Source: CAG-177 sp964587915
GTDB taxonomy: Bacteria > Bacillota > Clostridia > Oscillospirales > Acutalibacteraceae
DNA length: 55,416 bases
NCBI GenBank assembly: GCA_964587915.1
Contig: CAZPMK010000008.1
Location: 1 to 55,416, forward strand
Direction of reading: 5' to 3'
The notes under the pieces were generated by a model. It saw only the letters and a program-made list of their open reading frames with translations, had not been told where the DNA came from and made no database searches. Shown piece by piece: positions 25,232 through 32,719 of the stretch; position 1 is the stretch's first letter; every line of letters starts with the position of its first letter. Both the position numbers and the translations under genes were made by a program.

Positions 25232-26113
25232 ATGATAATTAAAGGCTTTGACCCTGATATATCTGCCGAAAGCAGACTTGCACAGGCACTTTCATCCGGC
25301 AGATTTCCCCATGCTCTTATTATTGAGGGAGGCTTGCCCGAGGAGCGCATGACCCTTGCAAAAAAGGTTGCGGCGGCTCTCGTGTGTTCAAATAAAGAAG
25401 AAGCTCCGTGCTCCGAATGTACCGATTGCATTAAGGCGGCGGCAGGTTCTCATCCCGATATCCCCGTATACAGCGTTGAGGATAAGCCGCGAGCTTTCAA
25501 GGTTGATACGGTGAGAGAGCTGCGGGCGAGTGCATACATCGTTCCCAATGAAGCGAATAAAAAGGTTTTTATCCTTGAAAATGCCCACACCATGGGTCAA
25601 GAGGGTCAAAATGCCCTTTTGAAAATCCTTGAAGAACCGCCGTCATACGTTGTTTTTATTTTGCTTTGTTCGTCAAGCACGGGATTTTTGCCTACGGTTC
25701 TGTCCAGAGCAACCGTTTTTTCTCTCGGAGAGGCAGAAAAGGAACATACCTCCGAGGCTTTACAGGCGGCAAAGGAGGCTGCAAGGGATTTTGCAATGTC
25801 ACTTGCTTCCTATGAGGAATTTGATACGGTTAAGACGGTGGCGGTGTTTGAAAAGGATAAACAGCTTTTATATGATGCGATGCCGATAATTCAGCAGATA
25901 CTTGCACAGGCACTGAGATATAAATATTCCGCTTCCGAGGAAACGGAGTTTGACAGCGAGGCACGCTTCATAGCAACACGGATATCCAAGAAATCTATTT
26001 TGAACGCCGTTGAAGGATTGAATGATTTGATGAATGCGGCGGCAAGCAACGCTAATCACAACTTAATGTTAACAAGGCTTTGTACCCTGCTTCGCAGGCG
26101 TGCCGGGCATTAA
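25232..26113 (+). CDS. holB: DNA polymerase III delta' subunit
   Basis: The 293-residue clamp-loader subunit has an AAA+ fold with FPHALIIEGG in place of a true Walker A (no GKT), as expected for delta', which does not hydrolyse ATP. The zinc-binding module is present as CSECTDCI with an upstream Cys (VCSNKEEAPC). LLKILEEPPSYVVFIL is the family-typical block before the sensor region; the SRA of LSRATVFSLG stands where SRC is usual. It acts at the replication fork in loading beta clamps. It belongs to a conserved darA-holB-ricT cluster. Confidence 0.92.
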   Translation: MIIKGFDPDISAESRLAQALSSGRFPHALIIEGGLPEERMTLAKKVAAALVCSNKEEAPCSECTDCIKAAAGSHPDIPVYSVEDKPRAFKVDTVRELRASAYIVPNEANKKVFILENAHTMGQEGQNALLKILEEPPSYVVFILLCSSSTGFLPTVLSRATVFSLGEAEKEHTSEALQAAKEAARDFAMSLASYEEFDTVKTVAVFEKDKQLLYDAMPIIQQILAQALRYKYSASEETEFDSEARFIATRISKKSILNAVEGLNDLMNAAASNANHNLMLTRLCTLLRRRAGH

Positions 26114-26127
26114 ATACGGAGGTATAT

Positions 26128-27000
26128 ATGGCAGAAGTTATAGGAGTACGATTTAAGGAAGTCGGAAAAATATATTACTTTGACCCCGACAGCAAAAAGC
26201 TGAAAAAGGGTGAAAAGGTTATAGTCGAAACCGTCAGAGGCGTTGAATGCGGCGAGGTTGCTCTTGAAAACAGAGAGATATCCGATGAAGAAATAGTAAA
26301 GCCGCTCAAAAAGCTGATAAGAAAAGCTACCGAGCGTGATTTGGCAACCCTCGAAGAAAACAAAAAGAAAGAGGCAAGTGCCTTTGAAACCTGTCAGCGA
26401 AAAATAGCGGAGCATAAGCTCGATATGAAGTTGGTTGACGTTGAATACACATTTGACGGCGGCAAGGTGCTTTTCTATTTCACGGCAGACGGCAGAGTCG
26501 ATTTCAGAGAGCTTGTTAAGGATTTGGCAAGCGTTTTCAGAACGAGAATTGAGCTTCGTCAAATAGGCGTAAGAGATGAAGCTAAAATGGTCGGCGGTTT
26601 AGGAATATGCGGCAGACCGTTCTGTTGCAGGAGCTTTTTGGGCGATTTTCAGCCTGTTTCAATTAAAATGGCAAAGGAGCAGGGTCTTTCTTTGAATCCC
26701 ACAAAGATAAGCGGAACCTGCGGCAGACTGATGTGCTGTCTCAAATACGAACAAAACGCCTATGAGCATCTGCTCAAAATCACGCCCAAGCCCGGAGCAA
26801 TTGTTGAAACTGCTGAAGGTGTGGGCACGGTGGTTGACTTCAGCCTGCTTACGGGAACTCTCAAGGTCAAGCTGAATAATAATCCCGATGCAATGCCGAA
26901 AGCATTTTCACGCCGCGACGTCAAGCTCTTAAAGGATGCGAGAATCAAGGTTGACAAGGCGGAGATGGAGGCATTAAAGGGCATAGTGTCCGATAATTAA
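26128..27000 (+). CDS. ricT: PSP1-domain protein RicT (YaaT)
   Basis: The protein has 290 residues from ATG 26128, preceded by GGAGGTATAT; the frame opens 16 codons earlier but that overlaps holB without a ribosome-binding site. The PSP1 domain core shows GIRDEAKMVGG-type sequence and the conserved cysteine run CGRPFCCRSFL, then GTCGRLMCCLKYE. In B. subtilis RicT forms the Y-complex with RicA and RicF, binds Fe-S clusters and promotes RNase Y-dependent mRNA maturation, competence and sporulation. Its place after holB matches B. subtilis (holB-yaaT). Confidence 0.94.
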   Translation: MAEVIGVRFKEVGKIYYFDPDSKKLKKGEKVIVETVRGVECGEVALENREISDEEIVKPLKKLIRKATERDLATLEENKKKEASAFETCQRKIAEHKLDMKLVDVEYTFDGGKVLFYFTADGRVDFRELVKDLASVFRTRIELRQIGVRDEAKMVGGLGICGRPFCCRSFLGDFQPVSIKMAKEQGLSLNPTKISGTCGRLMCCLKYEQNAYEHLLKITPKPGAIVETAEGVGTVVDFSLLTGTLKVKLNNNPDAMPKAFSRRDVKLLKDARIKVDKAEMEALKGIVSDN

Positions 27001-27009
27001 AAAAAGCTA

Positions 27010-27037
27010 TTGCATTTTTAAAATAATGTGTTACAAT
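27010..27037 (+). promoter_or_regulatory. Ferredoxin promoter
   Basis: TTGCAT (27010-27015) and TACAAT (27032-27037) with a 16-base spacer lie between ricT and the ferredoxin gene, whose start is preceded by AAAGGAGG. Confidence 0.6.
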
Positions 27038-27068
27038 AGTTAAAAATACAAAAGGAGGATTACTGAAG

Positions 27069-27239
27069 ATGGCATACGTTATCGGTGATGATTGCATCTC
27101 CTGCGGCGCTTGTGCAGCAGAGTGCCCCGTTGAAGCTATCTCCGAGGGCGACGGCAAGTACGAAATCGATGCTGATAAGTGCATTGAGTGCGGTGCTTGT
27201 GCAGATGCTTGCCCCGTTGAAGCTCCCAAGGCTGAGTAA
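27069..27239 (+). CDS. 2[4Fe-4S] clostridial-type ferredoxin
   Basis: This is a 56-residue electron carrier with two classic cluster motifs: Cys9-x2-Cys12-x2-Cys15-x3-Cys19-Pro and Cys38-x2-Cys41-x2-Cys44-x3-Cys48-Pro. Each cluster takes three cysteines from one motif and one from the other. The protein is very acidic. It has its own promoter and terminator, so it is probably a highly expressed single-gene unit and the general low-potential carrier for pyruvate:ferredoxin oxidoreductase or hydrogenase in an anaerobe. Confidence 0.97.
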   Translation: MAYVIGDDCISCGACAAECPVEAISEGDGKYEIDADKCIECGACADACPVEAPKAE

Positions 27240-27258
27240 TTCAAAGCAAATAAAGAAA

Positions 27259-27294
27259 CGGCAGGAGAATTTTTGTTTCTCTTGCCGCTTTTTT
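27259..27294 (+). terminator. Ferredoxin terminator
   Basis: The stem CGGCAGGAGAA (27259-27269) and TTCTCTTGCCG (27277-27287) is followed by CTTTTTT. Confidence 0.85.
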
Positions 27295-27314
27295 ATAGGA
27301 GTCAGCCACCCAAA

Positions 27315-27352
27315 AAGTAAGCCGCCGAGTGTTGAAATGCACCCGACGGCTG
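27315..27352 (-). terminator. Terminator of the Mn-riboswitch P-type ATPase
   Basis: The arms AGCCGCCGAGTG and CACCCGACGGCT pair with G-U wobble. On the minus strand the stem is followed by ACTTTTTGGG, just downstream of the ATPase stop codon. Confidence 0.6.
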
Positions 27353-27356
27353 ATTT

Positions 27357-30038
27357 TTATTTGGATTTTTTCCTTGCCGCTGCACGCTGAATCGCTTTGA
27401 CTATTTCAACCAAAGGAATTATCAGGAATGCAAGTCCGATGGAAATGAGATATGCTTCAAGGGGAAGATGCGTGAAATCGAACATATCCGCAAGGAAGTC
27501 AATTTCAACAACTGCGGTGGTGAGCAGGAGCGAAAGAAGCATTGCACCGTAGAGAACGATGTTGTGCGACTTTTGTCCGAAGCTCATTGCGAGAGCCGAG
27601 CCGTGCTGTGAACGCATATTGAACGAGTGGAATATTTCCGCCATGGACATGGTGAAGAACGCCATTGTCATGCCCTCATTGCAGTCTGCAATGTTTGAGA
27701 ATACCCATTTGCCTGTTTCGAGATATTCGCCGATAAAGAAGGCGGCAAGCGTGAGCAGAGTGGTGAGAACACCCTGATAGAGGCAGTCAAAGCCCATTCC
27801 GCCGGCAAAAACGCCGTCCTTGCTGTCACGGGGCCTGCGGTTCATGATATCTCTTTCGGGCTTTTCAAGACCGAGTGCAAGAGCGGGAATACTGTCCGTA
27901 ACAAGGTTGATAAAGAGAAGATGTACGGGTTTCAAAATCGTGAAATTGAGTATTGTTGCGGTGAATATTGAAAGAACTTCCGAAAGGTTTGAACCGAGGA
28001 GGAACTGAATCGCTTTGCGAATGTTATCGTAGATTCTTCTGCCCTCTGCAACGGCGGAAACGATGGTGGCAAAGTTGTCGTCGGCAAGAACCATATCGGC
28101 AACATTTTTGGTAACGTCCGTTCCCGTGATGCCCATTCCGATACCGATATCGGCACTCTTTATGGAGGGAGCGTCGTTAACACCGTCGCCCGTCATTGCT
28201 GTTATCTTGCCCTTTGCACGCCATGCGTTGACTATTCTTGTTTTATGTTCGGGCTGAACTCTTGCATAAACTCTGAACGTACCGACCTTTTCGGCAAATT
28301 CTTCGTCGTTCATTTCGTTGAGCTGAGCACCGGTGATAGCTTGAGAGGGATCGTCAATGATTCCAAGCTCCATGGCGATTGCAACTGCGGTGTCACGGTG
28401 GTCACCGGTTATCATTATCGGCGTGATGCCTGCCATACGGCATTCCTCGATAGCGGCTTTAACCTCGGGACGGACAGGGTCAATCATACCGGTAAGTCCG
28501 ATGAAAATAAGGTCACTTTCAAGAGCGGCAGGGGAGGTATCCTCGGGAGCGGCGGCATATTCCTTATAAGCAACCGCAAGAACACGCAGAGCCTTGTCTG
28601 CCATACGCTTGTTTTCGGAAGCAACGGAGGCTCTGAGCTCATCTGTAAACGGAACAACATTGCCGTTTATGAGTGCGTGAGTGCATTTTTTGAGGATTTC
28701 ATCGGGAGCACCCTTTGTATACTGAACGACACCCTGAGCCGTGCTGTGGACGGTTGACATCATTTTTCTCGAAGAATCAAAGGGAGCTTCGCCGATTCTC
28801 GGGCTGTTTGCGGAAATATCGTTTTTGTTGAAGCCGAGCTTGTCGGCATAGACAACGAGTGCCGCTTCGGTGGGTTCACCCGTTACGTCGCCGTTTTCAT
28901 CGATTTCCGCGTCACAGCAAAGAGCCATTGCTTTTGCTATAAGAGCTTCATTGTCGCCGTAGTGGTCAACAACGGTCATCTTATTTTGCGTGAGCGTACC
29001 GGTCTTGTCGGAGCATATAATCTGAGCACAGCCGAGTGTTTCAACTGCGGTGAGCTTGCGTATGATTGCGTTCTTTTTCGACATATTTGTAACGCCGATG
29101 GAAAGAACTATCGTAACGACGGCAACGAGTCCCTCGGGAATTGCCGCAACTGCAAGGGAAACGGCAACCATAAAGCTGTTGAGAGCCGTTTCAAACGGGA
29201 AGCTGCCGAATTTGACGAACGACTGAATTGCCTGGAATGCGAAAAGGAATACACATATTCCGAGAACGAGCTTTGTAAGGATTTTTGAAAGCTGAGCGAG
29301 CTTGAGCTGGAGAGGTGTTTGACCCTCTTCCGCTTGAGCGATTGCATCGGCGATTTTGCCCATTTCGGTATCCATGCCCGTTGCAACAACAACCACCTTG
29401 CCTCTGCCGTAAACAACGGTAGAGCCCATGTATACCATGTTCTTTCTGTCGCCGAGAGGAATATCCGAGTCACTTCCGTTTCCAGGAACGGCTACGGATT
29501 TTTCCGACGGTACGGATTCGCCGGTGAGAGCCGCTTCTTCCGCTTTAAGACTTGCACATTCAAAGATGCGGCAGTCTGCGGGAACTGCATCGCCCGCTTC
29601 AAGAATTACGACATCACCCACAACGAGGTCTTCACTGCGAACGGAAACGAGCTTGCCGTCACGCAGAACCTTTGAGGTTGCCGCACTCATTTCCTGCAAC
29701 GCCTCTATTGCGGCTTCTGCCTTGCTTTCCTGAACAACGCCGAGAACGGTGTTAATAAGGACAACAACCATGATAATTATGGTGTCGGTCGGAACGCCGA
29801 TGCCGTTTTCTATCCATTCCGTTGCGGCGGAAATAACTGCCGCTACAAGAAGAATAATAATCATCGGGTCGGAGAGCTGAGCGCCTATGCGGGATAAAAC
29901 GCTTTTCTTTTTGCCCTCTTTGAGCTTGTTTTTGCCGTTTTCGTTCAGTCTTTTTTCAGCCTCCGAGGAGGTAAGACCGCCTTGTGAGCTTTTGACATGA
30001 GAAAAAACAGCATCGGGGTGCTCGAGGTAGAACTTCAT
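27357..30038 (-). CDS. P-type cation-transporting ATPase (PMCA-like, likely Mn2+ efflux)
   Basis: The 893-residue P2-type ATPase has an N-terminal cation-ATPase domain, the actuator loop LTGESVP (about 171-177), PEGLV in M4 (301-305), the phosphorylated Asp344 in CSDKTGTLT, the hinge TGDGVNDAPSIKSADIG and an M6 NLVTDSIPALALG. Calcium pumps of this type normally read PEGLP in M4; here the last Pro is Val. The gene is controlled by a yybP-ykoY Mn2+ riboswitch, like the P-type ATPase YoaB of Lactococcus lactis, so I infer that it exports Mn2+ and perhaps Ca2+. Start ATG 30038 has AAAGGATG upstream. It has its own promoter, riboswitch and terminator. Confidence 0.93.
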   Translation of the reverse strand: MKFYLEHPDAVFSHVKSSQGGLTSSEAEKRLNENGKNKLKEGKKKSVLSRIGAQLSDPMIIILLVAAVISAATEWIENGIGVPTDTIIIMVVVLINTVLGVVQESKAEAAIEALQEMSAATSKVLRDGKLVSVRSEDLVVGDVVILEAGDAVPADCRIFECASLKAEEAALTGESVPSEKSVAVPGNGSDSDIPLGDRKNMVYMGSTVVYGRGKVVVVATGMDTEMGKIADAIAQAEEGQTPLQLKLAQLSKILTKLVLGICVFLFAFQAIQSFVKFGSFPFETALNSFMVAVSLAVAAIPEGLVAVVTIVLSIGVTNMSKKNAIIRKLTAVETLGCAQIICSDKTGTLTQNKMTVVDHYGDNEALIAKAMALCCDAEIDENGDVTGEPTEAALVVYADKLGFNKNDISANSPRIGEAPFDSSRKMMSTVHSTAQGVVQYTKGAPDEILKKCTHALINGNVVPFTDELRASVASENKRMADKALRVLAVAYKEYAAAPEDTSPAALESDLIFIGLTGMIDPVRPEVKAAIEECRMAGITPIMITGDHRDTAVAIAMELGIIDDPSQAITGAQLNEMNDEEFAEKVGTFRVYARVQPEHKTRIVNAWRAKGKITAMTGDGVNDAPSIKSADIGIGMGITGTDVTKNVADMVLADDNFATIVSAVAEGRRIYDNIRKAIQFLLGSNLSEVLSIFTATILNFTILKPVHLLFINLVTDSIPALALGLEKPERDIMNRRPRDSKDGVFAGGMGFDCLYQGVLTTLLTLAAFFIGEYLETGKWVFSNIADCNEGMTMAFFTMSMAEIFHSFNMRSQHGSALAMSFGQKSHNIVLYGAMLLSLLLTTAVVEIDFLADMFDFTHLPLEAYLISIGLAFLIIPLVEIVKAIQRAAARKKSK

Positions 30039-30073
30039 GCCGGTTCATCCTTTCAAGATTTTATGTTTAATAA

Positions 30074-30218
30074 AAAGACCTTCGACAGAGAACTTGCTCT
30101 GCCAAAGGTCTTGCCTCCAAAATAAATCGGGTGTTGTGCCAGATGCAAGAGCATCGGTTGTTGACAGAACACTCGGGAGCACGAAAATCGGCTCCTTTAA
30201 GCTACTCCCCTTTAACTT
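30074..30218 (-). promoter_or_regulatory. yybP-ykoY manganese riboswitch with intrinsic terminator
   Basis: On the minus strand the leader contains the two hallmark blocks of the family: AAAGGGGAGTAGC at the 5' side (about 30217-30201) and GGCAAGACCTTT at the 3' side (about 30115-30104), with a CTGTCAACA internal-loop segment between. The 3' block also forms the first arm of a terminator: AAGACCTTTGGCAGAG pairs with CTCTGTCGAAGGTCTT, loop CAAGTT, followed by TTTTTATT. Mn2+ binding would hold the aptamer and free the downstream region from terminating, switching the ATPase on. Family assignment rests on motif recognition. Confidence 0.92.
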
Positions 30219-30226
30219 GTAATGCT

Positions 30227-30256
30227 ATTGTAACACGCCGACGGTGGTTTTGTCAA
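30227..30256 (-). promoter_or_regulatory. Promoter of the riboswitch-ATPase unit
   Basis: On the minus strand TTGACA (plus 30251-30256) and TACAAT (plus 30227-30232) have an 18-base spacer. Transcription would begin near 30220, right before the riboswitch aptamer. Confidence 0.75.
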
Positions 30257-30428
30257 TGGGTCATTTTCACAAAACTGTGGGAACTAAATAAATCGGAACC
30301 ACCGAGAACGGGAGCTTTGAAAAAAGAGCTTTCGAACCTATTACGGGATACATGATTTTTATATAATGCCGAACGGCAAAAATCTCGGTAATGATACATA
30401 AAACGGAAAGGACGATGAATATTTTAAC

Positions 30429-31307
30429 TCACCCCGTGTAAAAAACTCCTATGTATTCAACGAGAGCACGGCAAACACCCGCATACATAAATTTAATGTA
30501 TGCCTCTTTTTGAAGAAGATTTACGGCACTTCCGCTACTGCTTTGAATACTCGGGTAGCTTTTTTGTGCTTGTCCGTTTAAGCGGACAAGGTCGGTTTCG
30601 GAATATCCTGCCGAAAGAACGGTACTCATTGCATTGCGTAATTCGGTGCATTCGCCTTGAGCTTCTTTGATAAGATAGCTCAGAAGATAGACATTGCTTC
30701 CGTTTGGGAGCGTTTGAGCAAAAGCCGAAAGGTCAGCGGTGAGAGACTCCCATTCGCTGATTTTTTGAAGCTCCTCGGCAACCGAAAACGCGGTGTTCTT
30801 GCCGCTTGAATCGGGAGTATAAAGACGGTTGATTTCGGCAAAAACATCAAGGAGCGATTCAATGTCACTTTGTTTCCAGTTGTATTCACCGAGCCGAGCC
30901 GATGCAACGGAGAGCTTATATTCGAGCGATTTCACCTGAGAGGCAAGCTCCTGCGAAAGGACTGATGAGTTTTTTGAAATTGACGCGGCACGCTCGCTCC
31001 AAGAGAAGAAAACTGCGGAATCAAAATCGGTGAGCATCTGCGGATAACGCAGGTCGATATCTATACGCAAATCGAGATAGTCGGCAAGCAAATCGGACTG
31101 AGTGCCGGAGCAATGCTTGTTGACGGCTTCTGCGGAGATGAAATCTTCATTTACCGCTTTTTTCTGTGCAACGGAGAACAAAACGGGATTTTTCAGCAAC
31201 CAAACGGCAATAAGAAGCACTATCAGGGCGCAGATGACCGAAGCCGCAATGATAAACGGCTTTTTTTCATTGGTTATGTTGTTTTCTTGACGGTTCATCA
31301 TTTGCAA
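30429..31307 (-). CDS. Membrane-anchored protein of unknown function
   Basis: The protein has about 292 residues. One membrane segment (residues 18-40, FIIAASVICALIVLLIAVWLL) follows a short charged N-terminus, so the rest is probably outside the cell. The outer part is helical, rich in Ser, Ala, Leu and Glu, with long amphipathic stretches (for example LEYKLSVASARLGEY), and no family is recognised. TTG 31307 lies eight bases after AAGGAG; ATG codons at 31301 and 31298 are alternatives. It is divergent from lexA, and its upstream region holds the lexA SOS box, so damage-dependent control is possible. Confidence 0.75.
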   Translation of the reverse strand: MQMMNRQENNITNEKKPFIIAASVICALIVLLIAVWLLKNPVLFSVAQKKAVNEDFISAEAVNKHCSGTQSDLLADYLDLRIDIDLRYPQMLTDFDSAVFFSWSERAASISKNSSVLSQELASQVKSLEYKLSVASARLGEYNWKQSDIESLLDVFAEINRLYTPDSSGKNTAFSVAEELQKISEWESLTADLSAFAQTLPNGSNVYLLSYLIKEAQGECTELRNAMSTVLSAGYSETDLVRLNGQAQKSYPSIQSSSGSAVNLLQKEAYIKFMYAGVCRALVEYIGVFYTG

Positions 31308-31423
31308 AGCTGTAACTCCTTGAATTTTTTGAAACAGGCATTAAAATGTGCCATACAAGAGCATTATAACACATTTACACAAAAATTTGAATATCAAATG
31401 TAAAAAAATTTTCGAAAAAATAT

Positions 31424-31457
31424 CAAACATTTGTTTGCATTTTATGAACATTTGTGC
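31424..31457. promoter_or_regulatory. LexA (SOS) box with a second partial site
   Basis: CAAACATTTGTTTG (31424-31437) is a perfect palindrome fitting the Firmicutes DinR/LexA box. A second partial copy, GAACATTTGTGC, lies at 31446-31457. They overlap the -35 box and the spacer of the lexA promoter, indicating autorepression. Confidence 0.85.
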
Positions 31458-31463
31458 TATAAT
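31435..31463 (+). promoter_or_regulatory. lexA promoter
   Basis: TTGCAT (31435-31440) and TATAAT (31458-31463) have a 17-base spacer; transcription would start about 35 bases before the lexA start. Confidence 0.75.
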
Positions 31464-31503
31464 AGGGGTGCAGAACTTACAGATAACGGAAAGAGGTATT
31501 ATC

Positions 31504-32094
31504 ATGAAGCCGATAACCCCTATTCAACAGCGTATATATGAATTTCTTGTGGAGAGAGCAAAAGAGGGAATGACACCGAGCGTGCGTGAAATCGGAGCGG
31601 CGGTCGGCTTGCGTTCAACCTCTTCGGTTCAGGCAAATCTCGATTCACTCGAAGCGGCGGGATATATTCAGCGTCCCCCGATGCTTAAAAGATGTATAAG
31701 AATTGTCGGTCAGTCCGAGAATGTAACCCATGTTCCCGTTTTGGGTACCGTAACCGCCGGCTCACCTATACTTGCGGTTGAGGATATCGAGGGCTATTTG
31801 CCTTTTTCCATGCCCGGTTCGCAGGATAAGGAGCTTTTTGCCCTTAAAGTCAGAGGCGAAAGTATGATACAGGCGGGAATACTTGACGGAGACATCGTCA
31901 TTGTCGAGCGTACTCCCACCGCCCGCAACGGAGAAATGGTGGTTGCTCTTATTGAGGATTCCGCAACGGTCAAGACTTTTTATAAAGAAAACGGTCATTT
32001 CCGTCTCCAGCCCGAAAACGACACCTATGAACCGATTATCGTAAACGAGGTTATAATTCTCGGCAAGGTAATTGCAAGCTACAGATACTATTAA
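31504..32094 (+). CDS. lexA: LexA repressor
   Basis: The protein has 196 residues from ATG 31504 (AGAGGTATTATC upstream); a longer open frame to 31348 would run through the promoter. The N-terminal winged helix contains TPSVREIGAAVGLRSTSSVQ. The self-cleavage site is Ala85-Gly86 in TVTAGSP, with Ser120 (RGESM) and Lys157 (ATVKTFY) as the catalytic dyad. LexA represses SOS genes until RecA filaments trigger its cleavage. A cognate box lies in its own promoter. Confidence 0.96.
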   Translation: MKPITPIQQRIYEFLVERAKEGMTPSVREIGAAVGLRSTSSVQANLDSLEAAGYIQRPPMLKRCIRIVGQSENVTHVPVLGTVTAGSPILAVEDIEGYLPFSMPGSQDKELFALKVRGESMIQAGILDGDIVIVERTPTARNGEMVVALIEDSATVKTFYKENGHFRLQPENDTYEPIIVNEVIILGKVIASYRYY

Positions 32095-32269
32095 ACAATC
32101 AAAGAACTGCTTTAAGTTAAGAAGTTTCTTCTACTCAGCCGCCGAAGATAAATCCGAAAAGCAATTATGATATTCTAAAATAAGCCAAACTTTTTCGTTA
32201 TTGCAATTAAAAAAAATTAAACAAACACTAAAAATGTGTTAAAAAAGCATGAAATTTGCAATTTTTTGC
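32095..32269. other. AT-rich intergenic stretch
   Basis: The stretch between lexA and the AbrB promoter is AT-rich with poly-A runs. No gene, clear terminator or RNA motif is visible in it. Confidence 0.5.
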
Positions 32270-32298
32270 TTGACAGTTGTTGCTTTATATGATATTAT
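32270..32298 (+). promoter_or_regulatory. Promoter of the AbrB-family gene
   Basis: A TTGACA -35 (32270-32275) and a TATTAT -10 (32293-32298) with a 17-base spacer give a leader of about 70 bases before the start. Confidence 0.75.
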
Positions 32299-32374
32299 TT
32301 AATTTGCAGTATGGTTTATGTGTTTTTATGACCACAAAGAATTCGCAATAAATAACGGAAAAGGAGGAAATATC

Positions 32375-32620
32375 ATGTTTTCAGGATTCATAAGAGAAAT
32401 TGATTCAGTCGGCAGAGTGGTTATTCCCATGCAGATAAGAAAAGAACTCGGCATCGTCTATCCGGGCAGCAAGGTTGAGATGTTCTCGGACGGCAAGCAG
32501 ATTCTTGTTAAAAAAGCTATCCCCGATTGCATATTCTGCAAATCTTCGGAGGATCTTACCACCTTTGAAGGAAAATGCATTTGCAAAAACTGCATTGAAA
32601 AGCTGAAATCAGCTGAATAA
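32375..32620 (+). CDS. AbrB/SpoVT-type transition-state regulator with zinc-ribbon tail
   Basis: The protein has 81 residues from ATG 32375, preceded by AAGGAGG; an upstream in-frame start lacks one. The N-terminal swapped-hairpin DNA-binding domain is clear: FIREIDSVGRVVIPMQIRKELGI. The C-terminal part has two Cys pairs, C52-x2-C55 and C70-x2-C73, likely a small zinc ribbon instead of the usual AbrB multimerisation tail. AbrB-type proteins repress stationary-phase and sporulation genes; the targets here are unknown. Confidence 0.93.
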   Translation: MFSGFIREIDSVGRVVIPMQIRKELGIVYPGSKVEMFSDGKQILVKKAIPDCIFCKSSEDLTTFEGKCICKNCIEKLKSAE

Positions 32621-32634
32621 TTCAAAATCGCTTA

Positions 32635-32665
32635 CCGTCGTGCTTCGGCTCGGCGGGATTTTTTT
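32635..32665 (+). terminator. Terminator of the AbrB-family gene
   Basis: The stem CCGTCG...CGGCGG around TGCTTCGGCT is followed by GATTTTTTTA. Confidence 0.75.
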
Positions 32666-32719
32666 ATCCCTGCATGAATATATATGTGAAGAAAAAAGAA
32701 ATTTGCAGGGGGAATAAAA

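Noticed and set aside
32621..32719. A second yybP-ykoY riboswitch before the other P-type ATPase
   Set aside because: Neither hallmark block is present; only a terminator of the preceding gene is seen.
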